Of a stretch of 39,235 nucleotides of DNA, positions 1 to 7,269 are shown piece after piece. The DNA lies in assembly GCA_934572445.1 (NCBI GenBank), contig CAKTLD010000005.1, forward strand, positions 1 through 39,235. The letters are read 5' to 3'. The position numbers and the translations under genes are program-made. This DNA is from an uncultured Oscillospiraceae bacterium (lineage in GTDB: Bacteria; Bacillota; Clostridia; Oscillospirales; Oscillospiraceae). Position 1 is the first letter of the stretch, and the number at the start of each line of letters is the position of its first letter. Under the pieces are notes generated by a model, which worked only from the letters and a program-made list of their open reading frames with translations, made no database searches and was not told the origin of the DNA.

Positions 1-2
1 TG

Positions 3-290
3 AAGGAAGCTGCCAAGAAGGTCGAAGACGGCATCGAGGAGACGTTGACTTACTGCGATTTTCCCAGCGAGCACTGGACTCGCATCCGCACCAACAACGT
101 GATCGAGCGGCTGAACCGTGAGATCCGCCGCAGGACCCGCGTGGTGGGGACGTTCCCCGATGGCAACTCCGCCCTGATGCTGGTCTGCGCGAGGCTCCGC
201 CACGTGGCGGGCACCCAGTGGGGCTGCAAGAAATACATGAACATGAAGCATCTGGAGGCGGCTCTGGACGACGCCTTCATTGCCGGCTGA
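3..290 (+). CDS. IS256-family transposase, C-terminal part
   Basis: The reading frame is open from the window edge and ends at a TGA at 288-290, giving 95 visible residues. The sequence includes WTRIRTNNVIERLNREIRRR and a tail ending in DDAFIAG, which is the typical C-terminal region of IS256/MULE-type DDE transposases. In that family the region carries the last acidic catalytic residue and basic DNA-contacting residues. The first part of the gene lies outside the window. The internal TTG at 45 is only a possible start and the gene very likely begins upstream. The presumed right end of the element lies near 340 and interrupts a tnpV gene on the other strand. Confidence 0.85.
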   Translation, partial: KEAAKKVEDGIEETLTYCDFPSEHWTRIRTNNVIERLNREIRRRTRVVGTFPDGNSALMLVCARLRHVAGTQWGCKKYMNMKHLEAALDDAFIAG

Positions 291-441
291 CTTCATTCAG
301 CCGGAGCCTGCAAAAAAATTTGCGCATAATTCTTGACGGCACCCGCATACGACCAAAGCGCCCATAAGTTGCTGGTTCTTCCTCGGATAGCACCAGATCC
401 GGCAGGCAGTAATCTCCGTACTTGCTGTATGTAATTTCCAT
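277..441 (-). pseudogene. tnpV: tnpV N-terminal fragment, cut by the IS
   Basis: The frame starts at ATG 441, preceded by AGAAAGGA. It reads MEITYSKYGDYCLPDLVL followed by SEEEPATYGRFGRMR, the normal N-terminus of the TnpV accessory protein of Tn4451-like elements in Firmicutes. After GRFGRMR the similarity stops, and about 20 unrelated residues encoded by the insertion sequence end follow before a TGA at 277. Full-length TnpV is about 110-120 residues, so this copy has lost more than half and is not expected to work. A second degenerate copy lies at 12232-12567. Confidence 0.75.
291..342. mobile_element. Right end of IS256-type element (presumed terminal repeat)
   Basis: After the transposase stop, about 50 bases precede the point where similarity to tnpV resumes (around 343). 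On the minus strand this stretch begins GTGCCGTCAAGAATTATGCG, which reads as the inward-facing end of the insertion sequence. The left end and any target duplication are outside the window, so the exact boundary is inferred from the loss of tnpV similarity. Confidence 0.55.
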
Positions 442-611
442 TGTGTGACAGTCCTTTCTTGAGCTTTGATTTTACCCTTATTTGTACCCTTTATAGCGTT
501 AGCTCTTATAAAACAACTGGACTGACTGGTACCATGTTTTATCATTTCAGAACTGTTTATCACAAAATTTGATTAAATTTGTTGCAAAAGAGGACTTTTC
601 TTGAATTCGAG
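442..611. repeat. tnpV upstream block, copy A (diverged repeat of 12571-12729)
   Basis: This non-coding stretch aligns by eye with 12571-12729. Shared landmarks in the same order are ACCCTTATT / CCCCTTATTA, ATAAAACAA, GGACTGAC, GTTTTATC / GTATTTTGC, GCAAAA followed by a TTTT run, and finally TTCGAG. Similarity fades after TTCGAG, so the shared block appears to end there. Each copy sits directly upstream of a tnpV relic, so the two blocks belong to the same element family. No gene is supported inside it. Confidence 0.6.
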
Positions 612-628
612 TCCTGTACCGCGCACCA
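606..628 (+). other. Possible tRNA 3'-end remnant / attachment site
   Basis: The sequence runs from a T-loop-like TTCGAGTC through CCTGTACCGCGC to ACCA, which matches the layout of the last 23 bases of a tRNA (T-loop, 3' side of T-stem, acceptor strand, discriminator A, CCA). The upstream bases do not pair with it as a T-stem, so no complete tRNA is present. A tRNA 3' fragment at the edge of integrase-bearing DNA is typical of an integration site. This is inference only. Confidence 0.35.
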
Positions 629-635
629 GAGACAA

Positions 636-669
636 AAAAGCCTTGTAGCCTTAGTGCTGCAAGGCTTTT
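636..669. terminator. Hairpin, bidirectional terminator-like
   Basis: AAAAGCCTTG (636-645) pairs with CAAGGCTTTT (660-669), with additional AGC/GCT pairing inside. The A-run on one side and T-run on the other would allow termination in both directions. Confidence 0.55.
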
Positions 670-736
670 GTCATTTATAACGAAAAAATGGGGAAATCGC
701 CTGAATTGCTGGTGCCCAAAATTGAAAAAAAGTTGC

Positions 737-777
737 AAAAGCAGCTCTGCGCAATTTTAATGCGCAGAGCTGCTTTT
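737..777 (-). terminator. Terminator of the XRE regulator
   Basis: A perfect 17-bp inverted repeat, AAAAGCAGCTCTGCGCA (737-753) with its complement at 761-777 and a 7-base loop, lies 10 bases past the stop of the minus-strand regulator. The T-run on the minus strand fits an intrinsic terminator. Confidence 0.85.
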
Positions 778-786
778 GATTATGGA

Positions 787-1191
787 CTATTCCTTTTCAT
801 CGGTGCGGCACATGAGATAGTCGAGGGACACTTCGTAAACATCAGCAAGTCTCACCAATGCTTCGAGGTTCGGTTCGTTCTTTCCGATCTCATAGCCGGA
901 CAGCGTGACCATGTTGATGCCGGTTTTGTCTGCGACCTCTTTTTGCATCAGCCCCCGCTCCTTGCGAATCTGTTGCAGCCGGTCGGCAACAGCTTTCTTT
1001 CTCGTGGCGCGCTGTTCCTTGTAGTTTGCAGCAGTGGCGGCTTCGCCCTTGATAAGCTCCCCGAGCTGGTGCAGCTTCTCACGGTCTGACAGGCTATCGT
1101 CCATGCTGAACTTCCATGCGTTTTTGGCTGCTTCTTTTGCGGAAGCGGATTCTTTGAAAAGTTGCTTGGCCTTGTTTTCCTGCTCGTTCAT
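787..1191 (-). CDS. XRE-family repressor with C-terminal HTH
   Basis: The product is 134 residues from ATG 1191, which has GAGGGAG eight bases upstream. An in-frame ATG at 1221 adds ten residues but lacks a ribosome site. The N-terminal half is charged and probably helical. Residues of about 70-120 form a Cro/C1-type helix-turn-helix (ADRLQQIRKERGLMQKEVAD, then TGINMVTLSGYEIGKNEPNL and a SLDYLM stretch typical of XRE proteins). It faces a small ORF at 1398 across an intergenic region with five copies of a 19-bp operator-like sequence, so autoregulation and control of the small gene are likely. It is probably an element-encoded regulator. Its physiological target is unknown. Confidence 0.85.
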   Translation of the reverse strand: MNEQENKAKQLFKESASAKEAAKNAWKFSMDDSLSDREKLHQLGELIKGEAATAANYKEQRATRKKAVADRLQQIRKERGLMQKEVADKTGINMVTLSGYEIGKNEPNLEALVRLADVYEVSLDYLMCRTDEKE

Positions 1192-1226
1192 GGCTGTTTC
1201 TCCCTCGTGATTTTTACTCATTGTAT

Positions 1227-1366
1227 ACTATTCGTTTCGGATAGTCAATGAAGAATACTATCTGTTTTAGATATTAAAGAGGCTATCTGTTTCGGAGAAT
1301 TCCTTTATTTTTTCGCATTTGACAATATCTAAATTGGATAGTACGATGATATCCGAAATAGATACT
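1227..1366. promoter_or_regulatory. Array of five 19-bp operator-like sites
   Basis: Five related imperfect palindromes occur at 1227-1245 (ACTATTCGTTTCGGATAGT), 1257-1275, 1282-1300, 1324-1342 and 1348-1366. The last is in reverse orientation (GATATCCGAAATAGATACT). The consensus is roughly ACTATCTGTTTCGGATAGT. Start-to-start distances are 30, 25, 42 and 24 bases. They fill the gap between the XRE gene and the small ORF, so they are the likely binding sites of the XRE protein. Promoter elements could not be assigned separately from the operators. Confidence 0.75.
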
Positions 1367-1397
1367 CAAATAAAGAAAAGTATTATGGAGGTAAATT

Positions 1398-1604
1398 ATG
1401 GAACTGACTATCAACGGAAAGAAAGCTATCGATGTTTTTGAGGGTGATTTGCAATTCTTTTGTGAAATTCTCGATGAATCAGGCTATAGCGTTAAGCACG
1501 ATGACAAATATGAACTTTTGTGTGAGGACTTGCGTACCTCGTTGAAAGTCATTGCAGACGAAAGAAAATGTTCTGGCCTCATTCTGTATGCCTTGGTTGA
1601 TTAG
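1398..1604 (+). CDS. Small hypothetical protein, divergent from XRE
   Basis: The product is 68 residues, starting at ATG 1398 with GGAGG at 1387-1391. It is acidic and shows no signal peptide, membrane segment or Cys/His cluster. The sequence (MELTINGKKAIDVFEGDLQF, then a DESGYSVKHDDKYELLCEDL stretch) was not recognised. The strong ribosome site and its place behind the five-operator array argue that it is a real gene regulated by the XRE protein. It could be an element-maintenance or antitoxin-like protein, but nothing in the sequence proves this. Confidence 0.65.
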   Translation: MELTINGKKAIDVFEGDLQFFCEILDESGYSVKHDDKYELLCEDLRTSLKVIADERKCSGLILYALVD

Positions 1605-1640
1605 TAGCGTTGCTTCGCTGCGCGTGCAGAACCCGCCCAA

Positions 1641-1692
1641 ACGTTTGAATTCAGCGAGCAGCGTGCAAGCGCTGTTCGCTGAATTCAGACGT
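1641..1692. repeat. Long inverted repeat, possible replication origin element
   Basis: Left arm 1641-1663 and right arm 1670-1692 pair over 23 positions with two mismatches around a six-base loop (TGCAAG). The core reads GAATTCAGCGAGCAGCG. It lies about 250 bases upstream of a replication-initiator-like gene and may be part of an origin of the ancestral element. There is no T-run to suggest a terminator. Confidence 0.55.
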
Positions 1693-1736
1693 GCGCAGGG
1701 GGAGAGCTTGATCTTTCGTTGAGCTGCGTACCATGC

Positions 1737-1757
1737 GCGGGGGGCGCAGCCCCCCGC
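1737..1757. repeat. GC-rich hairpin
   Basis: GCGGGGGG (1737-1744) pairs with CCCCCCGC (1750-1757) across a five-base loop. It lies in the 335-base gene-free stretch 1605-1940, which otherwise holds only the palindromes at 1641-1692 and 1878-1909. No ORF with a ribosome site is present there. Confidence 0.5.
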
Positions 1758-1877
1758 AGGCACTAAGCTTTTCGCTATTCTCGTTCCTGCCGTTGCAGTT
1801 GCGGGTGCTGGACGTCGCAGCGTCTTACTTGACTAAGTATCACTTTTCACTCACGTCGGAGGGCAGCAGTCGGAACG

Positions 1878-1909
1878 CTTATTTCACCCATACTAATAGG
1901 TGAAATAAG
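1878..1909. repeat. Inverted repeat upstream of rep
   Basis: CTTATTTCACC (1878-1888) and GGTGAAATAAG (1899-1909) form a perfect 11-bp stem with a 10-base loop, 31 bases before the rep start. A hairpin here fits a nick-site or double-strand-origin structure of rolling-circle elements. Control of rep translation is an alternative. Confidence 0.5.
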
Positions 1910-1940
1910 TGGTATTTTTACCATCTGGGAGGAACACCAT

Positions 1941-2405
1941 TTGGAATATTACAGATTCAAAGAGAAGAACGGATGCGCGTATACGATTGATTGGTTTACG
2001 CTTGAATTCCATTTGCTGCTTTCTCTTGCACAGTGGGAAGAGCTGGAAGAAGCTGTCAAGAGTTTAGGTGAAAAGTCCAAAGATTACTCGTCTAAGTCCG
2101 GAACGAAAATGAAAGGGAAATATCATCATTACCGCGCCTATCAAATTGGCGGGCTACACGCTCAATTTTATGAAGATGCGCCGTTTTTCGATTTGAATTT
2201 CAATCCAAATACAGTGCATCTTGCTAACGACGATACAGCGGTAAAATGCTTGCAGTGGTTATTGTCTTATTTGCGTGCTTCTGTTGCGCTTTACAATGTC
2301 CGTATCCGCAGAGTTGATTATACTTTTGATGTTCCCTGCGAATATGACAGCCTTTATGTTTATTCCCGCAAAAATGAATCGCATTACAAAAGTACCCGCT
2401 ATTAG
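1941..2405 (+). pseudogene. Replication initiator (rolling-circle type), C-terminally truncated
   Basis: The frame starts at TTG 1941, with GGGAGG at 1927-1932 (spacing 8). It encodes 154 residues beginning MEYYRFKEKNGCAYTIDWFT, with a FFDLNFNPNTVHLA segment and an RIRRVDYTFDVPC segment that resemble the N-terminal half of Rep_trans-type replication initiators of small Firmicutes elements. Such proteins are usually about 300 residues or more, and the nicking region is missing here. The frame stops (TAG 2403-2405) exactly where the opposing integrase also stops, so truncation came from a rearrangement. The family assignment rests on remembered similarity and is moderate. Confidence 0.55.
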
Positions 2406-3502
2406 ACGTCAAGGGTAAAGGCAGCAGTCGCATGACCAAGATTGCTTTGCACGGTTTTGATGTCATCACCGGCGCGGATGCAGTTCACGGCGTAGGTATG
2501 ACGAAGATCGTGTATTCTCGCGTCGGGAAGGCCAATACGCTTTACAATACGCTTGAAGCTGTCGAAGATCGCACGGTAGGAGACATATCGCCCAAACTCA
2601 TTAGTGAATACCAAGCCACTGTCCTCCCACGCCGGGCCTGCCATCAGACGCTGTTTGGCCTGCTGCACCTTCTGCGCTTGCAGCAGCTTCATCACATACG
2701 GCGCGGGGGTGATGGTGCGGCTCTTGTTGTTTTTTGGTGGGGAGAAGTAATAGGTTCCGCCTTTTCGCTGACTTCTGCGGAGCTGCTTATTGATGAGGAG
2801 CGTACCTTTTTCAAAATCAACGCAGTCCCACATCAGACCGAGCAATTCACCCTCGCGCAAGCCGGTGAAGAGGTCAACGGTGAGCGGAATTTTGTACTTG
2901 CTGCCGTTCAGGAGATTCAAAAGCTGAGCGGTCTGTTGGTCGGTCAGCGGATGGATCTCTTTTTTGACAATTTTGGGCAGAACACACGCAGTTGTCGGAT
3001 TGTAGCGGATGTAGTTGAGAAGTACCGCTTGCTGGAGCGCCTTGTGCAGCACGCCGTGAATGTTCTTGATAGTCTTGGCGCTCAGGGCGGGCTGTCCGTC
3101 GTGTTCCTGCGAGAGCGAGTTATAAAGGCGCTGGATCGTGTGAGCCTTTAGCGTTTCAAGCGGGATATTGCCGAGCGCAGGCCGCAGATATAGCTTAGCT
3201 TGTCGTTCATAGAGATACGCCGTGGAATCCTTGACTCCAATCTGATAGTCTTTCAGCCAAATATCAAGCCATTCATTCACGGTCATTTTGCAAGGCTCCT
3301 GATACATTCCGCTGTCAATCTCCGCGGTGATTGCGGTGAGCTTCTGCCTTATCTCCTTCTGCGTCTTGCCATAGACGGATTTTTGAATCTGTTTTCCCGT
3401 TCCGGGATCAATGCCAAGGGTATAGCGCGCCTCCCAGCGCCCGTCAGGGCGCTGACGGATCGTACCGCCGCCCTTGGCTCCTTTTGTTTTTCGCGTTGCC
3501 AA
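2402..3502 (-). pseudogene. Tyrosine integrase lacking the catalytic tyrosine
   Basis: This is a Tn916/phage-type tyrosine recombinase of 366 residues. The start is TTG 3502, with AGGAGG five bases upstream, in preference to the ATG at 3529 that has no ribosome site. An N-terminal AP2-like arm-binding domain (GGTIRQRPDGRWEARYTLG) is followed by a core-binding domain and the catalytic domain. Arg is present in FTGLREGELLGL and the HDLRH box and LGHATAAF are present. The frame stops after TLDV, where family members continue with Tyr-Gly-His. The Tyr nucleophile and C-terminal helix are therefore missing and the enzyme should be unable to cleave DNA. The stop overlaps the rep stop. Confidence 0.85.
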
Positions 3503-3553
3503 TGAAACCTCCTGTTCTTCTGAGATCATAAAACGGCCAGTCAGTCCGTTGCT

Positions 3554-4126
3554 TTATCGCTGCTTGTCGCTGTCGAGCCACGCCACGAAGTCTTCAAGGG
3601 ACAGCTTACCCGCTACGCAGTCTGCACGCTTTGCATGCACTTCCCTCGACCATGCGGTAAACTCCTCCTTGGTCATCGTCCCATACCGCACACGGGCGTT
3701 GTGGGCCTTGTAGGAGCGTGTAAACTCCCTTGTGGCAGGATTCTGCATCTGTCGGCTCTGATACTGCACCACCGCTCCCATTTGTCGGCAGGTCTTTTCC
3801 GAGCCTTCCATCAGCCGCGTGCAGTAGTCCTGCGTGATGTTGCCAGTCAGAACGAAGTACCTGCCGCAGTTTTTGCACTTGTGGATCGGGAGCGGCAGAC
3901 GCAGGCAATAGGCTTTCAGGTAGTTGTAGAGATCGCGCAGCGTATGGGGATACAGTACCTCCCGCAGCGCGGTCGTCATCTGCCGCTGCCGCAGCATCTC
4001 CACGCTGTAGTTATAGGCGCTGTTGTATGCAGGGTGGTCAAGAATCACTTCCTCCGTGGCCAGTTCCCCATAGTGCATATCCTCAAAGCAGAGCGTCGCG
4101 TCGTAGTGCGCCTCCCGATACCGTTC
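3554..4126 (-). pseudogene. DUF6076-like zinc-binding protein, C-terminal fragment
   Basis: The frame reads about 190 residues to a stop at 3554. It contains LPIHKCKNCGRYFVLTGNIT followed by YCTRLMEGSEKTCRQMG, a CxxC plus later Cys pattern suggesting a zinc-binding fold, as in DUF6076-type proteins of Firmicutes mobile elements. The C-terminus is charged and helical. The upstream part has been replaced: from about 4130 the same DNA encodes, on the other strand, the genuine motif of a Mob relaxase. The open frame beyond 4130 on this strand is antisense to that gene. Function is unknown. Confidence 0.55.
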
Positions 4127-4129
4127 TGC

Positions 4130-4837
4130 GCCCACCATGAGCGGACAAAGGAGGTTTACGCCAGCAATCCGGATATTGACGCGGAACGCACGAAGCAGAA
4201 TTTTCATCTGGTCACACCGCGCTGGAGCTACGAACAGGAGATCAAACACCGTATCAGGACGGCAGGCTGCCGCGTGCGGAAGGACAGCGTGAAATTTGTG
4301 GACACGCTGGTGACGGTCAGCCCCGAGTTTGCAGAGGCGCATGAGGCGGAAATGTTGGAATACTTCACGCGGGCATTCGACTTTCTGAAAGAGCGCGTGG
4401 GTGAAGAAAACATCATTTCCGCCGTGGTGCACATGGACGAGAAAACGCCGCATTTGCATCTGTGCTTCGTGCCGCTGACGAAAGACGGGCGCCTGTCCGC
4501 GAAAGAGATCCTTGGCAACAAGAAAAGCATGGTCCGCTGGCAGGATGATTTCTACGTCTGCATGGCGGAGCGGTGGCCAGAGCTGGAGCGCGGCGCACCC
4601 GCCGTTGAAACCAAACGCAAGCACCTGACGCCGCAATGGTACAAGAAAGTGACCGCGATGGACGCCAAGTTGGAGAAGCTGGAAACGGTGCTGAACGGCA
4701 TCAATGTGCTGAATGCGGGCAAAAAGCGCGCGAAGCTCGCGGTGCTGGAGACGCGCTACAAGCGGGCGGAGAAGCTGCTGAGGCAGTTGCCAAAGGAAGT
4801 GACGGAGCGTTCAAAAAGAGAATATAGAGAGACTTAA
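4130..4837 (+). pseudogene. MobV-family relaxase fragment
   Basis: From about 4130 the frame reads AHHERTKEVYASNPDIDAER, the early HNxR-type motif of MobV/Pre relaxases. It then contains HMDEKTPHLHLCFVPL, the metal-binding histidine motif. A coiled-coil-like C-terminal stretch begins around YKKVTAMDAKLEKLE. The start codon and first 15-25 residues are missing at a junction with the DUF6076-like fragment, and the C-terminus stops early after KEVTERSKREYRET (TAA at 4835-4837). Full MobV proteins exceed about 400 residues. The family nicks plasmid oriT for mobilisation. This copy has no start and no visible oriT and is probably dead. Confidence 0.75.
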
Positions 4838-4965
4838 GTGTGAAATTGTTTCATTGTTTCAAGGCTTTTTTGTTTTGCGTGGAAACGGGAATCTACTCCG
4901 TACAGTAGCGGTATCTGCGGTGAAATGTGACAAAAAAAGCAATTCGAGTTCTACAGATTTGCGAA

Positions 4966-4994
4966 TTGATATTGTGCGGAAGTTGTGCTATTTT
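4966..4994 (+). promoter_or_regulatory. Promoter of the LacI-family gene
   Basis: TTGATA (4966-4971) and TATTTT (4989-4994) are separated by exactly 17 bases. The predicted transcript would start near 5001, immediately before the operator pair at 5003-5025. Confidence 0.6.
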
Positions 4995-5002
4995 ATCAAT
5001 AG

Positions 5003-5025
5003 AAACCGATAAACAAAACCGGTTT
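5003..5025. promoter_or_regulatory. Paired LacI-type operator at the regulator gene
   Basis: Two 10-bp units, AAACCGATAA (5003-5012) and the perfect palindrome AAACCGGTTT (5016-5025), are offset by 13 bases. The same arrangement recurs upstream of tctC. The central CG palindrome is typical of LacI-family operators. Its place just downstream of the promoter suggests autorepression. Confidence 0.65.
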
Positions 5026-5038
5026 CTTTGAGGTGAAT

Positions 5039-6046
5039 ATGGAAAAGCGATTAACAATCTCAGATATTGCAAAAGAGGCTGGCGTATCGAAGACTACGAT
5101 CTCCCGCTACCTCAACGGTAACTATGGATTCATGTCTGAGCAGACGCGCTCGCGCATTGAAAAGGTGATCCGGGAGAATGACTATGTGCCCAGCAGCGTG
5201 GCCAGAACGCTCAAGTCCAGAAAGAGCGGGATCATCGGTGTGATCGTTCACACCCTGCGCTATCAAGTCGGAGCACAGACCGTGACCGGGATCAATGAAG
5301 TGTGCAATCGCTACGGCTACGGAACGATGGTCTGCTGCAGTGAAAATGATCCGGCGAAGGAGCTTCAGGCGATCCAGCTTTGCCTGAACCAGCAGGTCGA
5401 GGGATTTGTGATCGTTCCGGCAGTAGAGTCAATCGAACCGTATCAGGTAATCTGCGAAAAGGGAACGCCGGTGGTATTGTGCACGCGAAATCTCCCGGGT
5501 TGGCCCTATGGCAGCGTTTATGTCCGTCACGATGAGCTGATCGAAAAGATGATGCACCATCTCAAAGAGCAAGGGTTTGAAAGAGTGCAGCTATTTCAGG
5601 ATGAAGACACCTTTCATAAGCGCCGCATGGGACAGGTATTTGCCCGGTCAGCTGAGAAGCTGTTCGGCATGAGCAAAAACGATGCTATTGCCATGGTCGG
5701 CCGAACGGAGACACGGGTGCCAGAAGCGGTCGAGGCTTTGCTTCAATACGAACCTGAACGGAAGAAAGCCGTGTTTGCGATTAATACGCACACGCTTTTT
5801 CTGGTGCTTCGAGAGCTTGAATACCGCGGGGTGCATATTCCGGATGATTTGGGTGTGTGCGGCTACGATGCGATCGGCTGGTCAGAGCTGGTCTATCCGG
5901 GAATTTCCTCAATTTACCAGCCGATGCGTCAAATGGGCGTACAGGCGGGGGAAAAAATCATTGAGGCACTGCGCAATGGAACGATGAGCCAGGGGACTGA
6001 CGAACTGGAAGGGAAACTGACATTCCGCCGCTCCACAATGGGATAA
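5039..6046 (+). CDS. LacI-family transcriptional regulator
   Basis: The product is 335 residues. ATG 5039 is chosen because GAGGTG lies just upstream. A GTG at 5033 would add two residues. Residues 6-25 form the LacI helix-turn-helix (TISDIAKEAGVSKTTISRYL), followed by the hinge (SSVARTLKSRKSGIIGV) and a periplasmic-binding-protein-like effector domain with a normal C-terminus (GVCGYDAIGWSELVYPGISS). The HTH and overall look resemble KdgR-like sugar-acid regulators of Firmicutes, but the effector cannot be read. It precedes the tct operon in the same direction. Matching operator pairs at its own promoter and before tctC make it the likely repressor of both. Confidence 0.9.
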   Translation: MEKRLTISDIAKEAGVSKTTISRYLNGNYGFMSEQTRSRIEKVIRENDYVPSSVARTLKSRKSGIIGVIVHTLRYQVGAQTVTGINEVCNRYGYGTMVCCSENDPAKELQAIQLCLNQQVEGFVIVPAVESIEPYQVICEKGTPVVLCTRNLPGWPYGSVYVRHDELIEKMMHHLKEQGFERVQLFQDEDTFHKRRMGQVFARSAEKLFGMSKNDAIAMVGRTETRVPEAVEALLQYEPERKKAVFAINTHTLFLVLRELEYRGVHIPDDLGVCGYDAIGWSELVYPGISSIYQPMRQMGVQAGEKIIEALRNGTMSQGTDELEGKLTFRRSTMG

Positions 6047-6050
6047 GGAG

Positions 6051-6077
6051 AAGATGGCCAAGCCATCTTTCTCTTTT
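6051..6077 (+). terminator. Terminator after the LacI gene
   Basis: AAGATGGC (6051-6058) pairs perfectly with GCCATCTT (6062-6069) around a CAA loop, followed by a T-rich TCTCTTTT. It separates the regulator transcript from the tct operon. Confidence 0.65.
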
Positions 6078-6088
6078 ACAAAAGTTAG

Positions 6089-6111
6089 AAATCGGTTTAC
6101 TAAACCGGTTT
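6089..6111. promoter_or_regulatory. Paired LacI-type operator before tctC
   Basis: AAATCGGTTT (6089-6098) and AAACCGGTTT (6102-6111) are again offset by 13 bases, as at 5003-5025. The second unit is identical to the perfect palindrome in the regulator's own operator. A weak TTTACA (6075-6080) upstream could serve as a -35 element overlapping the operator. No good -10 was found. Confidence 0.65.
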
Positions 6112-6176
6112 TCGAGAAGAATTTTTGAGAGGAAAGACTTCCTGCTCTTAAATAAAAAATAATTGGAGGAACCACT

Positions 6177-7172
6177 ATGAAAAAGCTTATTGCATTGGCA
6201 CTGAGCGCGGTTATGCTGCTGAGTTTGGCGGCCTGCGGCGCGAAAGAAGACACGCAAACACCCGATGATGGTGCAAATGACGGCCAGACCGGCGAAGAGA
6301 TCAGCTGGCCCACCAATCCAATCACGCTTAAAGTTACCGGTAAAGCCGGCGGCAGCACTGACCTTGTCAGCCGCGTGTTTGCGGAGTACTACTCCAAGGA
6401 GCTTGGCATTCCTGTTGTGGTTGAAAACGGCGAAGGCATTTTGCAGTATCAGGGTACGCACGACGCCGCGCCGGACGGCTACACGATGTGTGTTGGCGCA
6501 ATGGGCTTCCTGCTCTACAAGCACACTGGTACGCTCGACTTCGGTCTGGAAGGCTATGATCCCATCTCTGTGATCTCTGAGGATGAGACCTTTGGCTTCT
6601 GGGTGACGAAGGACGCGCCTTATCAGACCATCAATGAGCTGGTCGACTACATGAAAGAGCATCCCGGCGAGGTGACGTTCGGCATGAAGACGTCCACCTC
6701 CGTGCATCTGGAAACAGTGGGCTTTCTCAAGGCGGTCGGCTGCGAGGCAAACGTTGTGGATGCGGGCGGCGACGCCAACCGCGTGACGGCGTTGCTCGGC
6801 GGACAGATCGACGTGACGATCGAGCCGCTCGGCTCCATGAAGGGCTATCTTGACGAGGGCGAAGCGGTGTGCCTCGGCACCTTCCAGGAAGAGAGCTGCG
6901 TGCTCTGCCCCGAGATCCCGACGGTGTATCAGCAAGGCATCGACTTTACCTTCCCCACGAACTTCCAGGCGCTGATGCTTCCGCAGGGCTGCGATGCGGC
7001 GATTGTGGCGAAGGCCAGCGAGGCGGCGCAGCGCGTGCTTGACAATCCCGATTACGTCGCAGACATCAACGCGCTCGGCGCGATCGTGAATTCCCGCAAT
7101 TATGAAGAGGTCAACGAATATCTGAGCAGCGCGAACGATACCGTTTCCGAACTGGTTCAGGATATCCTGTAA
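6177..7172 (+). CDS. tctC: Tripartite tricarboxylate transporter substrate-binding lipoprotein
   Basis: The product is 331 residues, starting at ATG 6177 with GGAGG upstream. MKKLIALALSAVMLLSLAAC is a lipoprotein signal with Cys20 as the lipidated residue, followed by an acidic linker. The rest is a TctC/Bug-type fold: ITLKVTGKAGGSTDLVSRVF near the N-terminus (the ligand-contact loop), a middle DAAPDGYTMCVGAMGF segment and AGGDANRVTALLGGQIDVTI. Bug proteins bind carboxylates such as citrate or other organic acids and deliver them to TctBA. The ligand cannot be identified here. It is first in an operon with tctB, tctA and three enzymes, behind a LacI-type operator pair. A hairpin after it may raise its level above the membrane subunits. 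Confidence 0.92.
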   Translation: MKKLIALALSAVMLLSLAACGAKEDTQTPDDGANDGQTGEEISWPTNPITLKVTGKAGGSTDLVSRVFAEYYSKELGIPVVVENGEGILQYQGTHDAAPDGYTMCVGAMGFLLYKHTGTLDFGLEGYDPISVISEDETFGFWVTKDAPYQTINELVDYMKEHPGEVTFGMKTSTSVHLETVGFLKAVGCEANVVDAGGDANRVTALLGGQIDVTIEPLGSMKGYLDEGEAVCLGTFQEESCVLCPEIPTVYQQGIDFTFPTNFQALMLPQGCDAAIVAKASEAAQRVLDNPDYVADINALGAIVNSRNYEEVNEYLSSANDTVSELVQDIL

Positions 7173-7187
7173 TTCCGCCATACGTCT

Positions 7188-7215
7188 GGGGCGGCGGTCG
7201 GATCGCTGCCGCCCC
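7188..7215 (+). terminator. Intercistronic hairpin between tctC and tctB
   Basis: GGGGCGGC (7188-7195) pairs with GCCGCCCC (7208-7215), followed by a short TTTCTCCT. It could cause partial termination or protect the 3' end of tctC mRNA, giving more binding protein than permease. Confidence 0.55.
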
Positions 7216-7269
7216 TTTCTCCTCTGCACTTCCATGACACACTCTCTTGATAGGAGGTCGTTCTCTCTC

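Noticed and set aside
606..628. A complete tRNA gene
   Set aside because: Only the T-loop to CCA end is present. The upstream bases do not form the T-stem, anticodon arm or acceptor partner, so it is listed only as a possible attachment-site remnant.
4838..4965. A gene between the Mob fragment and the LacI promoter
   Set aside because: No ORF with a ribosome site is visible. The stretch is AT-rich with short T-runs only.
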